From assembly GCF_000981585.1 (NCBI RefSeq), contig NZ_LN831776.1:5439187-5503186 (forward strand): a stretch of DNA of 64,000 nucleotides, written 5' to 3'. The position numbers and the translations under genes were made by a program. This DNA comes from Paenibacillus riograndensis SBR5 (GTDB lineage: Bacteria; Bacillota; Bacilli; Paenibacillales; Paenibacillaceae). Positions 59,232 through 64,000 of the stretch are shown here, in pieces. Under the pieces are notes generated by a model, which saw only the letters and a list, made by a program, of their open reading frames with translations, was not told the origin of the DNA and ran no database searches. Position 1 is the stretch's first letter; every line of letters starts with the position of its first letter.

Positions 59232-60101
59232 TCAACTTATATAGAACCATACGAAGTAAACCACCGCAGCCAGAATAATCCGGTAGATGGCGAACGGCAT
59301 CAGCTTGATCCGGTTGATCAGCTTCAGGAAGAAGCGCATGGACAGCAGCGCGAACAGAAAGGCGCTGATGAACCCGGCAATGAAGAACGGCAAGTCATCC
59401 AGCGTGAAATACTGCCAGTTCTTCAGCAGTGAAATCAGGCTGGCTCCGGCCATGATCGGTACCGCCATGATAAAGGTGAAATCGGCAGCGGCCCGGTGGC
59501 TCATGCCCAGCAGAACGCCGCCGGAGATCGTTGATCCGGACCGCGAGAAGCCCGGCCAGAGCGACAAGCACTGGATCAGTCCTACCGATAGCGCCTGTCT
59601 ATATGTAATTTGATCAACACTCTCTGTTTTGATCTTTTTGGGGGCAAGCAGGTCCGCACAGATCATCAGAATAGCTCCAACAACCAGGCCGATCAGCACC
59701 GTAGATGTCGAGAATAAGTGCTCATCAATATAATCCTCGAACAGAAATCCCAGCACTCCGGCAGGAATGAGTCCTACAATGACCTGCGCCAGCTTCAGCC
59801 GGCCCGTAGTTTCCACTGCGGGCTGGCCCTCCGGCACCGCTGTCAGCTCCTTGCGGCTGAAGCGCTTCAGGCCCAGCAGATCGATGAACCGGTTGCGGAA
59901 GATCACCACCACGGCCAGAATTGAACCCAGCTGGATCACTACCTTGAACGTGTTCGCGGCGTATTTTCCGAGAAATTCCTGCGATTTCAGCCACATATCA
60001 TCGACAATAATCATATGGCCGGTGGAGGATACCGGAGCAAATTCGGTCAACCCTTCTACAATTCCGAGAATGATAGCTTTAATAATCGTTAACAGTTCCA
60101 T
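59232..60101 (-). CDS. uppP: Undecaprenyl-diphosphatase UppP (BacA)
   Basis: Membrane phosphatase that recycles undecaprenyl pyrophosphate for peptidoglycan synthesis and confers bacitracin tolerance, 289 residues. Active-site motifs are LTEFAPVSSTGHM (Glu-rich motif 1) and PGFSRSGSTISGG (motif 2 with the catalytic Arg). ATG 60101 follows AGGAGGAG. The last codons ATA AGT TGA run into the right end of the IS630 element, so the terminal Ser and the stop codon are supplied by the insertion; only one or two residues are changed, and the enzyme should be functional. The gene lost its original terminator. A Bce-type transporter lies nearby. Confidence 0.95.
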   Translation of the reverse strand: MELLTIIKAIILGIVEGLTEFAPVSSTGHMIIVDDMWLKSQEFLGKYAANTFKVVIQLGSILAVVVIFRNRFIDLLGLKRFSRKELTAVPEGQPAVETTGRLKLAQVIVGLIPAGVLGFLFEDYIDEHLFSTSTVLIGLVVGAILMICADLLAPKKIKTESVDQITYRQALSVGLIQCLSLWPGFSRSGSTISGGVLLGMSHRAAADFTFIMAVPIMAGASLISLLKNWQYFTLDDLPFFIAGFISAFLFALLSMRFFLKLINRIKLMPFAIYRIILAAVVYFVWFYIS

Positions 60102-60183
60102 GAATTCTCCTCCTAAAAGTGTGGATCTATGAAATCGCTGCGGACAAAACTCCCTTCGGAAGCATTAACTTGCCCCGTGTCTG

Positions 60184-60807
60184 CTAGCCGCGGGCTTTGC
60201 CTTCGGTATGACGTTTGCGAAGGTACAGCAGGCCCAGCACGAGGATTCCTCCGGCAAGCAGAATATATACAATACTGGAATACGTGCCGATATAACCTCC
60301 AATATCCTCCCACGACTCGCCGAGTGCCGCCCCCAGAAGGATCAGAAGCGTATTCCAGCCCAGCGTGCCGATCGTCGTAAACAGCATGAAGAGTCCGAAC
60401 TTCATTCCCGACATGCCTGCCGGAATTGAGATCAGGCTGCGCACCAGCGGCACCATCCGGCAGAACAGCACGGTCCAGTAGCCGTATTTATCAAACCAGG
60501 CATCCGCTTTGCGGATATCGCTTTTTTTGATCCGGATCCATTTGCCATAGCGGTCGACGATCCGCTCCATTCTGCTGACCTCCAGCAGCCGGCCAATCCA
60601 GTACAGGATGGCTGCACCCAGCAGCGAACCTGCCGTTGAGGCGATCAGCACACCGGGAATGGTGAGCCCGGAAGTCGTGGTCATAAATCCGCCGAACGGC
60701 AGGATGACCTCCGATGGTATCGGCGGGAAAATATTCTCCAAAGCCAGCATCAGAAAAATTCCGGCATATCCGAACTGCTCCATGATATCTGTAATCCATG
60801 TTTTCAT
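60184..60807 (-). CDS. DedA-family membrane protein
   Basis: DedA/VTT-family protein of 207 residues with about five helices. Family segments: ENIFPPIPSEVILPFGGFM near the N-terminus and the conserved FCRMVPLVRSLISIPAGMSGM with two Arg. Members of this family include undecaprenyl-phosphate flippases (UptA), which fits its position beside uppP, the enzyme producing undecaprenyl phosphate. The two genes are 82 bp apart in the same orientation, dedA upstream. The specific substrate remains inference. Confidence 0.9.
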   Translation of the reverse strand: MKTWITDIMEQFGYAGIFLMLALENIFPPIPSEVILPFGGFMTTTSGLTIPGVLIASTAGSLLGAAILYWIGRLLEVSRMERIVDRYGKWIRIKKSDIRKADAWFDKYGYWTVLFCRMVPLVRSLISIPAGMSGMKFGLFMLFTTIGTLGWNTLLILLGAALGESWEDIGGYIGTYSSIVYILLAGGILVLGLLYLRKRHTEGKARG

Positions 60808-60821
60808 TCGAGTCCCTCCGT

Positions 60822-62771
60822 CTAGATAAGATTTTTCTTGAGGTTGCGCAAATAGCGGCTGCGGATGAAGAAGAAGTACAGGGTCTGGGCAGCCAGATAA
60901 CCGGTCAGTACAGCTCCGGTCTCGGCCGCGATGGATAGATAGAACATCCGCTGCAGCGCAATAAAAGCAAACAGGCTGTGCAGAACCGCCAGCAGCACCG
61001 GAACAAAAAACATAAGTGCCAGCTGCAGCGTGGCAATGCGGTCCAGCTCCCGGTCGGTCAGGCCCATTTTGGACAGGGTTGAATACTGCAGACGGTCATG
61101 ATCCAGATCCACATAAAGACGGAAATAGAGAAAGCTGCCCGCAGCAATGAAGAACACTGTCCCGACCAGCAGCGAAGCGAACAGCATCGTGCTGTACAGC
61201 GTGCGTTGAATTTCGAACAATGTGCCGCTGATTACGACAGCATAAGAAGACTTCGCTTCATAGGGCACTTTGCCTGTGGCGGCCAGCTCCGGGGCTATCC
61301 CTGCCGTCCGGGGAAAATCCTCCATATAAAAACCGGTATACCAGTCCTGGTGCACGGGGACAATTCCGCTGTACAGGCTGTCGCTGACCACCAGTCCGCT
61401 GAAGTCCCCGCCGCCTCTGCCGTCCAGCTCCGGAAGCAGGTATTCGGCAATGGGCACATGCTGCGTATAGCCAATCTCCTGAATCCGGGTTCCCTGCTTA
61501 AGCGTGTAGGTTGCCTTGAACCGCGCTGCGGTCAGGCTGCGGTCACGCTGGGAACCAATCATCACCAGTCCTTGGTTCCCCGCAAGCGGCGGCTCATCTG
61601 AGCTGAAGCCTGCATGCCGCAGGGCAAGCTTGTAATTGCTGTATGACATCAGCGGGAGCTGTTTCGTATGGTCAGGACCGGTCTGTGAGACAATAGCCGC
61701 GTATTTGAGCGGAATCCGCAGGGTTTCGTAAGGCAGGCCCAGCCGTTCCAGCGCTGCGGTAATCCCCTGCAGGTCCCGCTTTTCCGAGGAAGCGTACCCG
61801 CCTCCCTTAGCTACATAACCGACAGCCGCAGGATAATCCAGCTTCAGCTCCCGTGACAAGGTGTGGATTGAGGCGAACACCCCGACTGAGGTGAAGGAGA
61901 CCGCAGATACAATGGTGACCATAAAAAACATCCGCCCATTGTCCTTCCAGCGGTACGACAGTCCCGCGAATGTCAGGATGTGCGTATGCTTCCAGTAGAA
62001 GCGGCGGAGCTTCCGCAGCATCCCCACAATATACAGGCTGAGCTGTGTGTAAAAAAGATAAGTGCCGCAGATAGTTATCAGCACCACCGGGAACATCATG
62101 ATCTCTATGGTAGCGGCTGTTGTTACAGCAGCTAGACCATAGCCGGCCAGCAGCAGCAGACCCGCTAATAGCGCAAGTCCGCCCGATACCTCCGGCTCTG
62201 CTTCCCCTCTGCCCCCGCCCCGGAACAAGCCGCGTGGCGATTCATTGCCGATGAAGGCAAAGGTCAGCAGGGAGATCAGCATGAACAGCAGGACAAAGCT
62301 GCAGATCGTCAGCACCGGCGCCTGCCAGGACAGGTGGAATTCCAGAGGTTCGATGCCCAGAAAGCCGGACCCGATCATCAGGAACAGCTTGCCCAGCAGC
62401 AGCCCCAGCAGCGTGCCGGTGAGGATGGCTGAACCGCCGATCATCATATTTTCCAGAAAAACCATCAGCTTCAGCTGCCGCTTGGTCATGCCGTGCATCA
62501 GCAGAATGCCGAATTCCAGCTTGCGCGATTGCAGGAAGGAGCCAACCGACACAAGGACGAACAGGGAGCAAAAGACATAAATGATCCCCTCGGCCGCCAT
62601 CATCGTATCCGCTGCAGTTCCGAGAATCATATCCCGCGAAATTGCCGGATGGTAGATAAACAGCGCACAGAGAAAAAAGACCATGACCGAAAAAGCGCTG
62701 CTGACGAAATATGCGGCATATTTCCGTTTGTTCCGTGCTACATTCCTATAAGCGAACTGCCGGAAGGTCAT
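60822..62771 (-). CDS. Bce-type ABC transporter permease
   Basis: Permease of a BceAB-type peptide-antibiotic resistance and sensing transporter, 649 residues with ten predicted helices. FtsX-like domains flank a large extracellular loop of about 200 residues between helices 7 and 8 (roughly residues 315-515), the diagnostic feature of BceB. The N-terminus [21 protein letters not shown] is typical. It overlaps the ATPase gene by 26 bp. Substrates of such systems are bacitracin, lantibiotics or other lipid II-cycle antibiotics; uppP and dedA downstream fit this theme. Confidence 0.92.
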   Translation of the reverse strand: MTFRQFAYRNVARNKRKYAAYFVSSAFSVMVFFLCALFIYHPAISRDMILGTAADTMMAAEGIIYVFCSLFVLVSVGSFLQSRKLEFGILLMHGMTKRQLKLMVFLENMMIGGSAILTGTLLGLLLGKLFLMIGSGFLGIEPLEFHLSWQAPVLTICSFVLLFMLISLLTFAFIGNESPRGLFRGGGRGEAEPEVSGGLALLAGLLLLAGYGLAAVTTAATIEIMMFPVVLITICGTYLFYTQLSLYIVGMLRKLRRFYWKHTHILTFAGLSYRWKDNGRMFFMVTIVSAVSFTSVGVFASIHTLSRELKLDYPAAVGYVAKGGGYASSEKRDLQGITAALERLGLPYETLRIPLKYAAIVSQTGPDHTKQLPLMSYSNYKLALRHAGFSSDEPPLAGNQGLVMIGSQRDRSLTAARFKATYTLKQGTRIQEIGYTQHVPIAEYLLPELDGRGGGDFSGLVVSDSLYSGIVPVHQDWYTGFYMEDFPRTAGIAPELAATGKVPYEAKSSYAVVISGTLFEIQRTLYSTMLFASLLVGTVFFIAAGSFLYFRLYVDLDHDRLQYSTLSKMGLTDRELDRIATLQLALMFFVPVLLAVLHSLFAFIALQRMFYLSIAAETGAVLTGYLAAQTLYFFFIRSRYLRNLKKNLI

Positions 62772-63516
62772 GTCCCCCGCCTCCCAGCAGCGACAGCATG
62801 TCGATGATGTTCTGGAAGAAGGCTGCCCTGCTGCTGCCCCGGTACATCTCGCTGTGAAAGCGCCCGTCTTTGATGAAAATTACCCGGTGACAAAAGCTCG
62901 CAGCTACAGCGTCATGTGTGACCATAAGCACTGTCGTCCCTTCGGTGCCGTTCACTTCTGCAAGCAGGTTCATGACTTCGCCGGCGGCCTTCGAATCTAG
63001 GCTTCCTGTAGGCTCATCCGCCAAAATCAGCGAAGGCCGGTGGATCATTGCCCGGGCGATGGCCACCCGCTGCATCTGTCCGCCGGAAATTTCGTTGGTC
63101 CGCTTATCCAAAAGAGCACGGATGCCAAGCCGGTCCGCTACCTCCCCAAGCCGATACTCCATTTCCTGCACGGTGAACCCGGCAAGCGTCAGCGGCAGCA
63201 CAACATTCTCCTCCACGGTTAATGTGTCCAGCAGGTTGAAGTGCTGGAAGACAAACCCCAGCTCTTTACGGCGGAACAGTGCCCTGTCCTTGCGCCCCAG
63301 CCCCCTCGGGTCCCGGCCATTGATCATAACTTCGCCTGAGGTCGGTTCATCGATGGTGGCGATCACGTTGAGCAGTGTCGTTTTGCCGCTGCCCGAGGGT
63401 CCCATGATGCCCACGAATTCCCCTTGCTCCACAGCAAAGCGGATATGGTTCAGGGCGTGAATCGAAACCTTGCCTTCATATATTTTGGATAAATTGTGGA
63501 CGTCTAATATGGGCAA
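62746..63516 (-). CDS. Bce-type ABC transporter ATPase
   Basis: ATPase of the MacB/BceA class, 256 residues. Walker [14 protein letters not shown]-loop [12 protein letters not shown], signature [16 protein letters not shown], Walker [13 protein letters not shown] and switch His in VMVTHD are all intact. The C-terminal extension ([20 protein letters not shown]) is longer than usual. The gene overlaps that of the permease. No BceRS two-component genes lie within the window, but a BceR-type operator lies upstream, so a remote or next-door kinase/regulator pair is expected to control it. Confidence 0.94.
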   Translation of the reverse strand: MPILDVHNLSKIYEGKVSIHALNHIRFAVEQGEFVGIMGPSGSGKTTLLNVIATIDEPTSGEVMINGRDPRGLGRKDRALFRRKELGFVFQHFNLLDTLTVEENVVLPLTLAGFTVQEMEYRLGEVADRLGIRALLDKRTNEISGGQMQRVAIARAMIHRPSLILADEPTGSLDSKAAGEVMNLLAEVNGTEGTTVLMVTHDAVAASFCHRVIFIKDGRFHSEMYRGSSRAAFFQNIIDMLSLLGGGGHDLPAVRL

Positions 63517-63550
63517 ATGCTTCCGCTCCTTCGTTCGCCTGGATTGCTTT

Positions 63551-63556
63551 TATTAT
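63551..63556 (-). promoter_or_regulatory. -10 element of the Bce-type operon
   Basis: TATAAT on the minus strand, 35 bp upstream of the start codon, without a recognisable -35 at 16-18 bases. That fits an activator-dependent promoter. Confidence 0.5.
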
Positions 63557-63602
63557 ATAAAACTGTAAACTGCAGCTGCCATTTCTGAAACTTACAACCA
63601 CC

Positions 63603-63616
63603 TTACAGTTTTGTAA
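63603..63616. promoter_or_regulatory. BceR-type operator
   Basis: TTACA-GTTT-TGTAA is a perfect palindrome of the TNACA-N4-TGTAA form bound by BceR-like regulators. It lies about 25-30 bp upstream of the expected -35 position of the transporter operon. Confidence 0.65.
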
Positions 63617-63659
63617 GCCGGAAATATTATAATCACATTCAAGCTGTCGAGGAAACTGG

Positions 63660-63688
63660 TTGACATCCCGCCACAAAGCGCTTATATT
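63660..63688 (+). promoter_or_regulatory. Promoter of the NamA-like gene
   Basis: TTGACA (63660-63665) and TATATT (63683-63688) are separated by 17 bases, a near-consensus SigA promoter 45 bp upstream of the start codon. Confidence 0.8.
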
Positions 63689-63732
63689 ACATGCATGAGC
63701 ATACATTTATTATTTTGGAGGAGAGATTAATC

Positions 63733-64000
63733 ATGATGAAGGACCTATTCACCCCCTATGCGCTGCAAAATTTGAAGCTGAAGAACCGTGTCGTTATGCC
63801 CCCCATGTGCCAATACTCCGTTACCGATAAGGATGGCATCGCCACGGATTGGCACTACAATCACTATGTAAGCCGCGCGGTCGGCGGTACAGGACTCATT
63901 ATTATGGAAATGACCGATGTCGATCCGGATGGCCGGATTACCGATTATGATCTTGGCATCTGGTCGGATGAGCACATTCCAGCCCTGGCTAGAATCGTTG
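63733..64000 (+). CDS. namA: NADPH dehydrogenase, old yellow enzyme (NamA/YqjM-like), 5' part
   Basis: FMN-dependent ene-reductase; the first 89 codons are in the window and the gene continues past its end. The N-terminus LFTPYALQNLKLKNRVVMPP is that of the YqjM class. Cys26 and Tyr28 in MCQYS occupy the positions of the FMN-tuning Cys26 and substrate-binding Tyr28 of Bacillus YqjM, which supports ATG 63733 over ATG 63736. GGAGGAGAG lies upstream. The family reduces activated alkenes, quinones and nitro-compounds and is often induced by electrophile or oxidative stress. Confidence 0.92.
   Translation, partial: MMKDLFTPYALQNLKLKNRVVMPPMCQYSVTDKDGIATDWHYNHYVSRAVGGTGLIIMEMTDVDPDGRITDYDLGIWSDEHIPALARIV

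Larger units (their letters stand above)
58078..59241 (-). mobile_element. IS630-family insertion sequence
   Basis: Element of about 1.16 kb. Imperfect terminal inverted repeats of 18 bases lie at 58078-58095 and 59224-59241 (16 of 18 match, sharing TTGAACTAAAGA). The ends abut TATA sequences consistent with TA target duplication, as expected for IS630/Tc1-mariner. Two overlapping ORFs encode the DNA-binding and DDE parts of the transposase. It sits between the uppP coding end and its terminator. One or two bases of boundary are uncertain because of the repeated TA. Confidence 0.88.

Overview
The window looks like a chromosomal segment of a Paenibacillus-type Firmicute. The reasons are AGGAGG-type ribosome binding sites, a T-box leader on metG, three YesM/YesN-type sensor-regulator pairs tied to sugar transport, a Bacillus-type Fnr with a C-terminal cysteine cluster, a Bce-type ABC transporter, and stem-rich intergenic repeats. 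The genus is inferred from gene content; no rRNA or tRNA gene is present to confirm it. Almost all genes lie on the minus strand.

Layout. 1-6.7 kb: zinc uptake (znuA-znuC, with znuB split off by 746 bp of noncoding DNA), metG with a methionine T-box, yidD and a zur-like regulator; two Zur-box-like palindromes overlap the znuA promoter. 6.8-9.1 kb: a large secreted copper-amine-oxidase-N/PKD protein behind an ECF-sigma-like promoter. 9.5-21 kb: an MFS sugar transporter, a three-component sugar sensor (anchored binding protein, YesM, YesN), and a CUT1 ABC transporter with its own YesMN pair. 21-27.3 kb: anaerobic fermentation (pflA, pflB, adhE). 27.5-40.7 kb: a carbohydrate block with a third YesMN/CUT1 set, an acetyl-esterase-like hydrolase, beta-phosphoglucomutase and two GH65 phosphorylases. 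41-47.5 kb: fnr, nitrite reductase nirBD, nitrite/formate channel nirC, a lipoprotein and the Fe-S repair protein ScdA/RIC. 47.7-57.7 kb: small regulators, hypothetical proteins, a MsrAB fusion, a DUF4349 lipoprotein, a DUF1540 peptide and metE. 58-59.2 kb: an IS630-family element inserted exactly at the end of uppP. 59.2-64 kb: uppP, dedA, a Bce-type ABC transporter and the start of an old-yellow-enzyme gene.

How the parts connect. TGTGA-N6-TCACA palindromes (Fnr/Crp-like, some equally Rex-like) lie upstream of pflB, adhE, fnr and nirB, with a weaker one at scdA. The Fnr helix (R195, E196, R200) resembles that of Crp, which reads TGTGA. Fermentation, nitrite reduction and nitrosative repair genes on both sides of fnr therefore form a compact predicted oxygen/redox regulon. 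The sites at pflB and nirB occur as pairs with the same 21-bp centre spacing. The 27.5-40.7 kb block predicts import of an alpha-glucoside, possibly acylated, followed by phosphorolysis to beta-glucose 1-phosphate and conversion to glucose 6-phosphate. No ABC ATPase accompanies either CUT1 transporter, so a shared MsmX-like ATPase elsewhere is likely.

The most notable observations are the local Fnr/Rex regulon, the GH65-GH65-PGM-esterase locus, the three-component sugar sensor, the IS630 element with a canonical A_AAA_AAA slippery heptamer whose terminal repeat now supplies the uppP stop codon, a NirD that has lost three of four Rieske ligands, and a BceR-type operator with no two-component genes nearby.
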